From JBICHN01 sp043101845 (GTDB taxonomy: Bacteria; Planctomycetota; Phycisphaerae; Phycisphaerales; UBA5793), in NCBI GenBank assembly GCA_043101845.1, contig JBICHN010000004.1, positions 382,618 to 446,617 of the forward strand: a stretch of 64,000 nucleotides of DNA, in the 5' to 3' direction. Below the pieces are notes generated by a model, which searched no databases, was not told where the DNA came from, and was given only the letters and a program-made list of their open reading frames with translations. Position numbers and translations under genes: made by a program. Positions 52,793 to 61,137 of the stretch are shown in pieces. Each line of letters opens with the position of its first letter. Positions within the stretch are counted from its first letter, which is position 1.

Positions 52793-53962
52793 ATGGGCGA
52801 AACGGCTCGACAAAACCCGAAAGCGAACGCCGAAGCGGGCGCGGAGGCTCGGACCTCGGCGCCGGGCTCCGCGTCATCGCTTGAACGCGAAGTCGACGCG
52901 ATGCTCGATTCCGTGGACGAGACGCTCGAGCGCGTCGCGCGCGCCATGGGCGATCCCTTCGAAGAGATCGACGATGAAGCGCCGGGTGAGGACGATGGCT
53001 CCGGTGAGGCTGCGGCGGCCACTGACGAGGCGCCGGAATCGGCGGAGCCGGTCGATCTGGCCGAGGCGTCCGCCGAGGTCGAGGTGAGCCCAGTCGACGA
53101 CCTCGAGCTTGAAGACAGCGAGCCCCCGGTCGAAGAGGAGCTCACGCCGGACCATCCTTCCTCAGACGAGTCGGAAGAGGATCTCGAGGCGATCGATTCG
53201 ATGCTTGCGGACGCCGCGGCGCACATGCTCGATGACGAGAGCGAAGCGCAATCACTGAGCGAAGTCGAACGCGCTGAGGTCTTCGATGACGAGTCCGACC
53301 CGGCGCCGGCTTCGTCGTCGGCGGTGGGCGCCGCCGAGGAGGATTCGGGTCCGGTACGCGAACCCGCGCCGATGGACTCGGACGAGTCCCCAGAGGACAC
53401 GGAGGACGAGGATCCAGAGAAGATCGATCCTGAACTCAAGGCGGAGCTCGAGTCCCACCTCAACGAAGTCGCTTCGGAAGACGAGGGAAGCGACGACGAG
53501 GACGCCCCGGTCGCCGAAGAGCCGCGGAAGCGACCGGAGAAGGCGCCGATTACGCCCGCCGCGGCCACCACGAACAGGTCCATCGATCCCCCGGGAATCA
53601 AGGACACGGACGCCGAGGCCGAGCTCGATGCTCCTCATGGAGCCGAGGCCGACGCGGAGTCGACGATCGAAGACGAACCTTCGACCGTTGTCGCGGCACA
53701 GTCGAATTCGATTGCGATCGCCGATGACGAGCCGTCGATTCGTGACGATTTGCGAGGCGTCGCACAGACGCTGAGCCGATGGGCCGCGTACCTTCCTGCG
53801 CGGGATCGAATCGCCTCGGCGGCCATCGCGACACTTGCACGGATCAACCGACCCTGGAGTCGTTTCTCCGACGACACCAAGCTGATGATCCTCATGTTCG
53901 CGGGAGGGACGGCGGTCGTCGCGGCGGTGGCGTGGACGCTCGTTCTCTTCCGAATTCTCTAG
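52793..53962 (+). CDS. Very acidic protein with C-terminal membrane anchor
   Basis: 389 residues. Residues 25-50 form an amphipathic helix (LEREVDAMLDSVDETLERVA), then ~220 residues are dominated by Asp/Glu/Ala/Ser and presumably disordered (e.g. DSDESPEDTEDEDPEKIDPE). A helical basic part (RGVAQTLSRWAAYLPARDRI) leads to one span near the C-terminus (LMILMFAGGTAVVAAVAWTL). No known family. It precedes rnpA-yidD and could belong to that envelope-biogenesis neighbourhood, but that is only context. Confidence 0.65.
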   Translation: MGETARQNPKANAEAGAEARTSAPGSASSLEREVDAMLDSVDETLERVARAMGDPFEEIDDEAPGEDDGSGEAAAATDEAPESAEPVDLAEASAEVEVSPVDDLELEDSEPPVEEELTPDHPSSDESEEDLEAIDSMLADAAAHMLDDESEAQSLSEVERAEVFDDESDPAPASSSAVGAAEEDSGPVREPAPMDSDESPEDTEDEDPEKIDPELKAELESHLNEVASEDEGSDDEDAPVAEEPRKRPEKAPITPAAATTNRSIDPPGIKDTDAEAELDAPHGAEADAESTIEDEPSTVVAAQSNSIAIADDEPSIRDDLRGVAQTLSRWAAYLPARDRIASAAIATLARINRPWSRFSDDTKLMILMFAGGTAVVAAVAWTLVLFRIL

Positions 53963-54037
53963 AAGATCCTGCCCGGATTCGGCCGCGGAAGCCAGTGGTC
54001 GCTTGGCCGCTCCGCCGTGACGCGATACGCTCGCGCC

Positions 54038-54436
54038 ATGGACTCCCGGCGCCGCCTCACTTTTCCGAGCCGCATGCGACTTCGTCACGCGCGCGAGTTC
54101 TCGAGCGTGTTCGACGCGGGCTGTCGCAAGCCGTCAGGCCCGCTCGTGCTCTATTCGAAGCCGAACGATCGACGCCACCCGCGGCTCGGACTCTCCGTCG
54201 GACGGCGCGTCGGCGGCGCCGTCGCGCGCAACCAAATCAAACGGCGCCTCCGAGAAGCGTTTCGTCATATGCAGCACAACTGGTCGATTCCGCTCGATCT
54301 CGTGGTCGCCGTACGCCCGCATCGGCCGCTCTCGTCCGCCGACTATTCCCGTCTGCTCGAACAGGCGTGGCGGCGAGCGCACGCGGAATGGGAGAAGCGG
54401 GAGCGGCGGGCGCGGTCAGGCGGAGAATCACCATGA
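54038..54436 (+). CDS. rnpA: Ribonuclease P protein component
   Basis: 132 residues from ATG 54038. RLTFPSRMRLRHAREFSSVF opens the domain, LGLSVGRRVGGAVARNQIKR then RLREAF is the RNR signature that binds the RNA subunit, and DLVVAVRPHRPLSSADYSRL closes it. The protein assists tRNA 5' processing. Its stop overlaps the yidD start by ATGA. The usual upstream rpmH is missing here. Confidence 0.95.
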   Translation: MDSRRRLTFPSRMRLRHAREFSSVFDAGCRKPSGPLVLYSKPNDRRHPRLGLSVGRRVGGAVARNQIKRRLREAFRHMQHNWSIPLDLVVAVRPHRPLSSADYSRLLEQAWRRAHAEWEKRERRARSGGESP

Positions 54437-54708
54437 CACGCCCGTCGTGGGCGGCGCGCCTGCTCATCGGTCTTGTCCGTGGATACCAGCGGACGGCGGC
54501 GCACTGGCTCGGTGGCGCGTGCCGGTTTCAGCCGACCTGTTCGAATTACTCGATCAAAGCCCTCGAGATTCACGGCGCCTGGCGGGGAGGCTGGCTCACC
54601 CTTCGGAGAATCCTTCGATGCCATCCCTTCGGCGGAAGCGGGTACGACCCCGTTCCCGGCTCAGGATCGTGTAACGAACGGCGGTCGATTCCAAATGAAG
54701 TAGAGTAG
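54433..54708 (+). CDS. yidD: Membrane protein insertion efficiency factor
   Basis: 91 residues. GACRFQPTCSNYSIKALEIH and RILRCHPFGGSGYDPVPGSG are the two cysteine-containing signatures of YidD. It is translationally coupled to rnpA. In most bacteria yidC follows; here a DUF418 gene follows after 32 bp instead. Confidence 0.95.
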   Translation: MTRPSWAARLLIGLVRGYQRTAAHWLGGACRFQPTCSNYSIKALEIHGAWRGGWLTLRRILRCHPFGGSGYDPVPGSGSCNERRSIPNEVE

Positions 54709-54740
54709 AAGCCGAGAGAGCATCATTCGTGGAGCCGCCC

Positions 54741-56057
54741 ATGTCTGACGGAAATGAGACGATCGCTCCAACGACGCCGACCGAGGCGCCGATGGACGCC
54801 CCGCATCCACCCCCGTCCATCCCGACACATGGGGCGCCGGTGCGTCAGGCCGAGCGCATCCAGTCGCTTGATGTCATGCGCGGCGTCGCGTTGCTCGGTA
54901 TTCTCGTCATGAACATCTCGGCGTTCTCGATGGTCGCCGCCGCGTATGAGAATCCGGCGCTCATGTTCGACCTCAGCGGAGCGAATCAGGTCTTCTTCGT
55001 CTTCGCGCAGCTCTTCTTCAACCTCAAGATGATGGCGATCTTCTCCATGCTCTTCGGGGCCGGCGTCGTGTTGATGACGACGCGCAACGAAGCGAAGGGA
55101 GTCTGGCCGGTCGGACTGCATTACCGGCGCATGTTCATGCTGCTGCTCATCGGGCTGGCGCACGCTTATCTCTTCTGGTTCGGCGACATCCTCGTCGCGT
55201 ACGCGTTGTGCGGGATGGTGGTCTTCTGGGGACGGAACTGGCGGCCGGTGACGCTGTTTGCCGTAGCGGCGTTTCTCCTGTTCATTCCATCGGCGATTCT
55301 GTTCTCATTGCAATTCGCGCCTGAGGAAGTGCTCGCGGAGATACGGGCTCAAGCGCATCCCCCGGCGGAAGATGTGGCGGCCGAAGTCGCCGCGTATCGA
55401 GGAAGTTTCATCGATGCCCTCATGTTCCGGGCGCCGTTCACCTTCGCGATTCAGATCTTCTACTTCTTCATCTGGGGCGTCTGGCGAATCAGCGGTCTCA
55501 TGCTGCTCGGCATGGGTCTCTACAAGCTCGGAGTCTTCAGCGCGAAGCGTTTGACTCGGTTCTATCTCGGGATGGTCGTCGCCGGCGCGCTCATCGGCCT
55601 GCCGCTCGTGGCCTACGGCGTGTGGGACAAATTCGCGACCGACTTCGAGCCCATTCGCGCCATGGCCGTGAGTTCGCAGTTCAATTACTGGGGCAGCCTG
55701 CTCGTCGCGTTCGGCTGGATCGGCGCCGTAATGCTCATCTTCCGCGCGGGCGTGCTCGGCTGGTTACGGCGCGCGCTCGCCGCCGTCGGCCAGATGGCGT
55801 TGACGAATTACCTCGCCCACACGCTGATCTGCACGACGATCTTCTACGGATATGGCTTCGGCCTCTTCGGCAAGGTTGAGCCGGCCCAGCAGGCGTTGAT
55901 CGTGGTCGCCATCTGGGTGGTGCAGCTCATCGTGTCGCCGTGGTGGATGAGCCGATTCCGTTTCGGTCCGTTCGAATGGTTGTGGCGCGTGATGACCTAC
56001 GGCGAGTGGCAATCGATGCGGCGCCTGACGCCGGCGCTCGCGCCGTCACCGGCCTGA
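54741..56057 (+). CDS. DUF418 / YeiB-like membrane protein
   Basis: 438 residues from ATG 54741. After a Pro-rich start, IQSLDVMRGVALLGILVMNI is the typical acyltransferase-3-like DUF418 opening. About ten spans follow, with FNLKMMAIFSMLFGAGVVLM, YRRMFMLLLIGLAHAYLFWF and the C-terminal DUF418 block (AAVGQMALTNYLAHTLICTT; RFRFGPFEWLWRVMTYGEWQ). Role unknown. Its last 12 bp overlap the convergent metalloprotease-like gene. Confidence 0.9.
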   Translation: MSDGNETIAPTTPTEAPMDAPHPPPSIPTHGAPVRQAERIQSLDVMRGVALLGILVMNISAFSMVAAAYENPALMFDLSGANQVFFVFAQLFFNLKMMAIFSMLFGAGVVLMTTRNEAKGVWPVGLHYRRMFMLLLIGLAHAYLFWFGDILVAYALCGMVVFWGRNWRPVTLFAVAAFLLFIPSAILFSLQFAPEEVLAEIRAQAHPPAEDVAAEVAAYRGSFIDALMFRAPFTFAIQIFYFFIWGVWRISGLMLLGMGLYKLGVFSAKRLTRFYLGMVVAGALIGLPLVAYGVWDKFATDFEPIRAMAVSSQFNYWGSLLVAFGWIGAVMLIFRAGVLGWLRRALAAVGQMALTNYLAHTLICTTIFYGYGFGLFGKVEPAQQALIVVAIWVVQLIVSPWWMSRFRFGPFEWLWRVMTYGEWQSMRRLTPALAPSPA

Positions 56058-56642
56058 GACGGGAGCCCGCGACAGGAACCGAGCAGGGATGTACGGCTCC
56101 AGTTCGACGGGCAACCGCTTGAGTCCTCGCCGCATCGCCTTCGCCACCGCGTAGCGCAGTGAGTCGGCCATCCGCTTCTCCACCGCCGGCGTGATGTTCA
56201 GACCGTAGTGACGCATCGCTTCGAGCGACCAGCGCCAGGCGTGGAATTCCTCGAGGCACCGCGGCTTGTAGACATGAAAGCCGATCGCGTGATGACCCAC
56301 CTCGTGCAGAAAGACCGCAGCGCTCATCGGTCCGCGCGGATACGGCGCCTCGATGAGACGGCTGATGTGCCCATCGGAATACACGACTTGCCAGGCGCAG
56401 CCACTCATCGACCGGCGCCATTTTCGAACGCGAATCTCGTGCTGTGATTTCATCTCGTCGACCACGGCCGAATATCGCTCGCGCATCGGAAGATCGCGGA
56501 TCGCGGCGCGACGCGTGTCGTCCGGCGCCACTTGAATCGGCGGCGGCGTCGGCTCGAGACATGGGCGCTCGATGATCCGCTTTTCGCTGCGCCCGCGCCC
56601 GCGCGAGCGGGCGCGGATGAGTTCGAAGAGCATCAGTTGCAC
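56046..56642 (-). CDS. HExxH metalloprotease-like protein
   Basis: 198 residues. AAVFLHEVGHHAIGFHVYKP contains HExxH followed by CLEEFHAWRWSLEAM, whose Glu is a candidate third zinc ligand, as in gluzincins. The N-terminal half is basic (RARSRGRGRSEKR). No family assigned; relation to ImmA/IrrE or SprT-type peptidases is possible. The start is 4 bp after the mutase stop, so it is in the same operon. Confidence 0.65.
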   Translation of the reverse strand: MQLMLFELIRARSRGRGRSEKRIIERPCLEPTPPPIQVAPDDTRRAAIRDLPMRERYSAVVDEMKSQHEIRVRKWRRSMSGCAWQVVYSDGHISRLIEAPYPRGPMSAAVFLHEVGHHAIGFHVYKPRCLEEFHAWRWSLEAMRHYGLNITPAVEKRMADSLRYAVAKAMRRGLKRLPVELEPYIPARFLSRAPVSGR

Positions 56643-56646
56643 GCGA

Positions 56647-58038
56647 TCAACGCTCCTCTGCTTCGATCACGCGCACTGCAGTGGCGACAAGTGACTCGGC
56701 GGCGTCTCTCGAACGCGCCTCGGCGATGACGCGGACGATCGGCTCCGTATTGCTCGGCCGGACATGAAGCCAGGCACGGCGTTCGTCGAAGTCGATACGC
56801 ACGCCATCCTGTCGATCGACGCGTTCATCGACGAAGTACGCGGCGATCGCCTCAAGGGCGAACGGAATGAGTTCGTCCCGTACATGCATCTTCGTCTTGT
56901 GGATCTCGTACTTCGGAATCTCGGCCACGACGGCGCTCAACGGCTTCCGGCGTTCCGCGAGGAGGCCAAGCACCAGCGCCATTGCGGTGAGGCTGTCACG
57001 CACCCGGCAGACCGGCGCCCAGATGACGCCGCCGTTTCCTTCTCCGCCAAGCGAGGAGCCGCGACGCTTCATCTCGTCCACGACATTCGCTTCTCCCACC
57101 GGCGAACGAAAGACGGACGCATTGAACTTCGCCGCGAGATCGTCCACCATCCGGCTCGTCGAGAGATTCGCGACGATGGGTCCGAGTGAACCGTTCGATC
57201 GCTCGAGCAGATGAAGCGCGGCGAGGGCGAGCGTGTATTCCTCACCGATGAATTCGCCTCGCTCATCCACCAGCGCGAGTCGGTCGGCGTCAGGGTCCTG
57301 GGCGAATCCGACGGCGGCGCCTTCCGCTTTCACTTTGGCGGCGAGTTCGCCGAGGTGCTCTCGAATCGGTTCGGGGGTGTGCGCGAACTTTCCGGTCGGC
57401 TCCGTGTTGAGCTCGATCACTTCAACGCCGAGTTCATGGAGCAGTAACTTCGCCGGCGGACCGCCGGCGCCGTTTACCGAGTCGAGCGCCGCCGTGAGCC
57501 GAGCCTCCCGGATCGGTCGGGGATCGACAGCGGCGAGGACGCGGTTGACATGAATTCGCGTCGCCTCCGCGTTGGTCTCCGGCGGTTGAAGCTGGTCGAC
57601 GGAGACCGGTTCACCTTCATTGGTTCGAAAGCGGGCGATGACTTGGTTCACTTCAGAGGGAGGCGGCGCGACGCCCTCGCGATTGAGCAGCTTGATTCCG
57701 TTCCACTCGATTGGATTGTGACTCGCGGTGATGACGAGGCCGCCGTCCGCCTCGAGTTCATCGATCATCACTGCGACGGTGGGCGTGGTGACCACGCCGA
57801 GCGAAATCACGCGACAACCGACGCCGAGCAGTCCGGCGACCGCGGCGCGATCGAGCATTTCTCCGGAGGGCCGACTGTCGCGCCCGACGACGACGAGCGG
57901 CGCCCGGCCGGCGTCGTCCGTCCGACGCAAACCTGATCCAAACGCCGCCGCGTACTGCGCTGCAACGACCGGAGTCATCGTGGCGCCGATGACGCCACGC
58001 GCGCCGGAGACCGAGAGCATCAGCGGAGGCGTGTCCAT
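56647..58038 (-). CDS. glmM: Phosphoglucosamine mutase-like phosphohexomutase
   Basis: 463 residues. LSVSGARGVIGATMTPVVAA, VVVGRDSRPSGEMLDRAAV, GGLVITASHNPIEWNGIKLL (phosphoserine loop), VGFAQDPDADRLALVDERGE (metal loop DxDxD/R), SLGGEGNGGVIWAPVCRVRD (sugar loop) and VRPSNTEPIVRVIAEAR (phosphate-binding loop) are all present. The GEGNGG loop fits phosphoglucosamine specificity. It would convert glucosamine-6-phosphate made by GlmS into glucosamine-1-phosphate. Middle gene of a three-gene leftward operon. Confidence 0.88.
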   Translation of the reverse strand: MDTPPLMLSVSGARGVIGATMTPVVAAQYAAAFGSGLRRTDDAGRAPLVVVGRDSRPSGEMLDRAAVAGLLGVGCRVISLGVVTTPTVAVMIDELEADGGLVITASHNPIEWNGIKLLNREGVAPPPSEVNQVIARFRTNEGEPVSVDQLQPPETNAEATRIHVNRVLAAVDPRPIREARLTAALDSVNGAGGPPAKLLLHELGVEVIELNTEPTGKFAHTPEPIREHLGELAAKVKAEGAAVGFAQDPDADRLALVDERGEFIGEEYTLALAALHLLERSNGSLGPIVANLSTSRMVDDLAAKFNASVFRSPVGEANVVDEMKRRGSSLGGEGNGGVIWAPVCRVRDSLTAMALVLGLLAERRKPLSAVVAEIPKYEIHKTKMHVRDELIPFALEAIAAYFVDERVDRQDGVRIDFDERRAWLHVRPSNTEPIVRVIAEARSRDAAESLVATAVRVIEAEER

Positions 58039-58084
58039 GATGACGGAATATAGCGCCGGAGGTCGAACGCGGGCGGAGTCGCGC

Positions 58085-59497
58085 TCAGCCTGCGCGACGG
58101 GTGGTCAGCATGACGCCGGGCGGCGCGACGCCGTCCAGCACAGACAATTCCCACGGTTCAAATGACGAAAGGTCGACGATGGCGCCGATGGAAGCGCCGT
58201 CGCCCTCGGAGACGAGACGCACGATCGGTCGGTCCGGGTTCTCGCTTGACTGACCGATCACCTGCGCGACCCGCTCGGTCGAGAGCAGCACGAAACTGCC
58301 GATCGGATACACGCCGGTGCTCGCGACGAGATGGCGCGTGAGTTGACGATCGTATTTCCCTTCGCGGGCGAGCGCGGAGATCTCCGCGATCGTTTCGTGG
58401 CTCAGGAGTGGCTCGCGGAAGCCGCGCGGCTCATTCAGCGCCGCCGCGGTGTCTGCGAGCGCGACGAGACGGCCCATGGCCTCGATTCGTCGGCCGGGAA
58501 GCCCGTGCGGATATCCGGTTCCATCGCTTCGCTCATGATGGCGGTAGGCGGCGACGCGGGCGACTTCCGGCGTGCCTGAGATCGACTCGAGTAGCCATAC
58601 GGAGTACGAGGGGTGACGAGTGAGTCGACTGCGATCGACATCGCTCAGGAATTCCGCCGAAGTCCGGATGCGTTGCGGGAGCAACATCATTCCGAGATCG
58701 ATGGTCAGGCCACAGAAGCCGGCCAGGCGAATGTGTTCATTCGACCATCCGGCTCGCGCGGCAATGGCCATGCCGATCGCGGCGACACTGATCGCGTGGT
58801 CGGGAAGGTAGTCGAATCGTTTCGGGCACAGAAGCGCGAGCTGAGGAAAGAGCGACGGGCTCCGCTGGAGCATGCCGTAGAGGTCTTCGATGATCGTGTC
58901 GAGCGCGAATGATTCGACGCGCAGGCCGGCGAGGACCCGGGCATAGACGGAACGCAGCGCCGCCACCCGGTCGTTCCGCCAGGCGATGAGTTCGTCCGGA
59001 TCCGGCCAGTCGTCCGCCCGCGCGTTCCAGTCGATATCGGTCACCGGTTCGAACTCCGGCTCGAATTCGTCGGGCTCCGTCCATGACTCGACGCGTGAGG
59101 CGACGAGTTCTTCGGCGAGCCTTCGCCGCGCCCGGGCGTGCGTGATCGGCTCCGATTCGATCAGCGTGAAGACCCCGAAGTTGAGCGCGTCGACATGCTG
59201 GTGGTCAATGACTTCACCCGCTTCAGTGACGATCCGTCCACCGAGGCTGATGAGCGGCGTGCGGGAGGCGCCGCCGGCGCGAACCGTGCAGAAATCGACC
59301 GGCTCGAGCAACCCTTCCCGGGCGATCTCTTCAGCGTCGTGCGCGAGGAGGAACTCGTCGCCGAGTCTCGAGAGTCGATCGAGCAGGCGATCACTCAGGC
59401 GGGCTGAGCGGGGGAGCAGCCGCAAGCCATGGGACGAATACAGATCGAGCGGCAACGCGTCGCCGGGCTTCAGGTTTGAGACGCACACTCTTCGCAT
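58085..59497 (-). CDS. Degenerate HD-GYP domain protein
   Basis: 470 residues from ATG 59497. N-terminal DUF3391-like start (MRRVCVSNLKPGDALPLDLY), a PilZ-like or unknown middle, then HD-GYP: YLPDHAISVAAIGMAIAARA, GFCGLTIDLGMMLLPQRIRT, LTRHPSYSVWLLES and YRHHERSDGTGYPHGLPGRR. The HD pair of the HDIGK motif reads ID here, so a metal ligand is missing, while GYP is intact. It may bind c-di-GMP without cleaving it. First gene of the operon with glmM. Confidence 0.8.
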   Translation of the reverse strand: MRRVCVSNLKPGDALPLDLYSSHGLRLLPRSARLSDRLLDRLSRLGDEFLLAHDAEEIAREGLLEPVDFCTVRAGGASRTPLISLGGRIVTEAGEVIDHQHVDALNFGVFTLIESEPITHARARRRLAEELVASRVESWTEPDEFEPEFEPVTDIDWNARADDWPDPDELIAWRNDRVAALRSVYARVLAGLRVESFALDTIIEDLYGMLQRSPSLFPQLALLCPKRFDYLPDHAISVAAIGMAIAARAGWSNEHIRLAGFCGLTIDLGMMLLPQRIRTSAEFLSDVDRSRLTRHPSYSVWLLESISGTPEVARVAAYRHHERSDGTGYPHGLPGRRIEAMGRLVALADTAAALNEPRGFREPLLSHETIAEISALAREGKYDRQLTRHLVASTGVYPIGSFVLLSTERVAQVIGQSSENPDRPIVRLVSEGDGASIGAIVDLSSFEPWELSVLDGVAPPGVMLTTRRAG

Positions 59498-59631
59498 TCG
59501 GTTCCGTTCGTGAGCCAACGCCCAGGCGCCGAGTCCCCCGTCGCGTTATCGTCACGAATCTCGTTCTGGTTCACCCGGATACGCATTTCTGAACCATTAT
59601 CCGGACTTGCGTTCGGCCTACGATTCGTACA

Positions 59632-60009
59632 GTGTTCCGAGTTTCAATCCAGCGCGTGTTCTCGGCCGCTCACTCCCTGCTGATCCGCGGCGAGCGCGAG
59701 CCAGTGCACGGTCATGACTGGCGGGTGACCGCCGTCATCGAAGGGCCGTCGCTCGACGAGGACGGGCTCCTGGTGGACTTTCACGCGGTCGAGAGGACGC
59801 TCGACGAGATTCTCGCGCCCTATCGGAACTCGAACCTCAACGAGTCGCCGCCCTTTGATGAGGTCAACCCCTCCGCGGAGCGGGTCGCTGAGCACATCGC
59901 GCGGCGGTTGGATGAGCGTCTCCCATCGACAACGACGCGGATCGCGTCAGTCGCCGTGACGGAGGCGCCGGGCTGCGAAGCGACCTTTCTGCCGGGTTCC
60001 GATCAGTAA
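59632..60009 (+). CDS. 6-pyruvoyltetrahydropterin synthase-like enzyme with Cys replaced
   Basis: 125 residues from GTG 59632. VFSAAHSLLIRGEREPVHGH then DW gives the three zinc histidines, and YRNSNLNESPPFDEVNPSAE the typical second half. The catalytic Cys of QueD (C-x3-HGH) is absent; an EPVHGH sequence replaces it, as in PTPS-III enzymes, in which Glu substitutes for Cys and which can supply 6-hydroxymethyldihydropterin for folate synthesis. That identity is inferred. Its stop overlaps the convergent decarboxylase stop by 7 bp. Confidence 0.78.
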   Translation: MFRVSIQRVFSAAHSLLIRGEREPVHGHDWRVTAVIEGPSLDEDGLLVDFHAVERTLDEILAPYRNSNLNESPPFDEVNPSAERVAEHIARRLDERLPSTTTRIASVAVTEAPGCEATFLPGSDQ

Positions 60010-61031
60010 TTCGGCGTCGGAGCCCGGAACTGGTTGAGGTCGACATTCTTAAAGTAGGCGATCGTCCGCTTGAGGCCATCCCGCAGTTTGACCTCCGGGC
60101 TCCAGTCAAGCTTTTCGCGCGCAAGGTCGATCACCGGCTGGCGCTGCATCGGGTCGTCCACCGGAAGATCCTGATACACGAGCTTTGACTTCGTGCCGGT
60201 CAGCTCGATGACCATCTCAGCGAGTTCTTTGATCGTGAACTCGTCCGGGTTTCCGAGGTTGACGGGGCCGTGGAACTCTTCGGGGCCGTTCATCATCCGG
60301 ATGATGCCCTCGACGAGATCATCGACGAAGCAGAACGATCGTGTCTGACTTCCGTCGCCGAAAATCGTGATGTCCTCGCCGGTCAGCGCCTGGCGGATGA
60401 AGTTCGTCACCACGCGGCCGTCGTACGGATGCATGCGCGGGCCGTAGGTGTTGAAGATTCTTGCCACCTTGATGGCCAGGCCGTGTTCGCGGTGGTAGTC
60501 GAAGAACAGGGTCTCGGCGCAGCGTTTGCCTTCGTCGTAGGTCGATCGGGGCCCGATGGGGTTGACGTTGCCCCAGTAGTCCTCGGTTTGCGGGTGCTGG
60601 GTGGGGTCGCCATAGACTTCCGAGGTACTGGCCTGGAAGATCGGGCATTTCAGGCGCTTGGCCAGGCCCAGCATGTTGATGGCACCGTGGACGGATGTCT
60701 TGGTGGTCTGCACCGGGTCGTGCTGGTAGTGCACGGGGGCGGCGGGGCAGGCCAGGTTCCAGATTTCGTCGCCTTCGACGTAGAGCGGAAAGGTCACGTC
60801 GTGGCGCTGGAACTCGAAATTCGGGTGGTTGTGCAGGTGGCGGATGTTGTCCTTGGTGCCGGTGAACAGGTTGTCGATGCACAGCACGTCGTGGCCCGCC
60901 TCGATCAGCTTGTCGATGAGGTGGCTGCCGAGGAAGCCGGCGCCGCCGGTGACGATGGCCTGCTTGCGCAGGGTGTAGGCTCGCTGCGCTCGCGTTTGTT
61001 CGTTTGTTGGTTTGTTCGTTTGTTGGTTCAT
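60003..61031 (-). CDS. UDP-glucuronate decarboxylase, probable chimera
   Basis: 342 residues. QAIVTGGAGFLGSHLIDKLI is the NAD site, ASTSEVYGDPTQHPQTEDYW and TYDEGKRCAETLFFDYHREH the catalytic Ser and YxxxK, and RIFNTYGPRMHPYDGRVVTN the substrate loop. It makes UDP-xylose from UDP-glucuronate. The N-terminal two thirds (above ~60450) contain ACGT sites and gammaproteobacterial codon style; the last third does not. The N-terminal 20 residues are an unusual Asn/Gln/Thr stretch (MNQQTNKPTNEQTRAQ) coded by a tandem repeat. Confidence 0.88.
   Translation of the reverse strand: MNQQTNKPTNEQTRAQRAYTLRKQAIVTGGAGFLGSHLIDKLIEAGHDVLCIDNLFTGTKDNIRHLHNHPNFEFQRHDVTFPLYVEGDEIWNLACPAAPVHYQHDPVQTTKTSVHGAINMLGLAKRLKCPIFQASTSEVYGDPTQHPQTEDYWGNVNPIGPRSTYDEGKRCAETLFFDYHREHGLAIKVARIFNTYGPRMHPYDGRVVTNFIRQALTGEDITIFGDGSQTRSFCFVDDLVEGIIRMMNGPEEFHGPVNLGNPDEFTIKELAEMVIELTGTKSKLVYQDLPVDDPMQRQPVIDLAREKLDWSPEVKLRDGLKRTIAYFKNVDLNQFRAPTPNY
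60420..60570. other. Composition junction inside the decarboxylase gene
   Basis: Left of here ACGT is almost absent over 60 kb; from 60565 on it occurs at 60565, 60778, 60796, 60886 and later. Codon style changes in the same interval. The frame stays open because the gene is conserved, which is what a k-mer-level misjoin or a homologous recombination would give. Confidence 0.7.
60995..61028. repeat. Tandem TTTGTTCGTTTGTTGG repeat
   Basis: A 16-bp unit occurs twice in tandem at the 5' end of the decarboxylase frame and encodes the odd Asn/Gln/Thr start. The true start may lie downstream of it, near LRKQAIVTGG. Confidence 0.7.
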
Positions 61032-61137
61032 GTGTTTCGGGAGCGTCGGGGCCTGGTGGGCGGCTGCGTCGCGTGCGGCTTGGGGGTGCCGAAAGCGGCT
61101 GATGATGCGTTTCGCTTTGCTTTGCGCATCCTACGGG

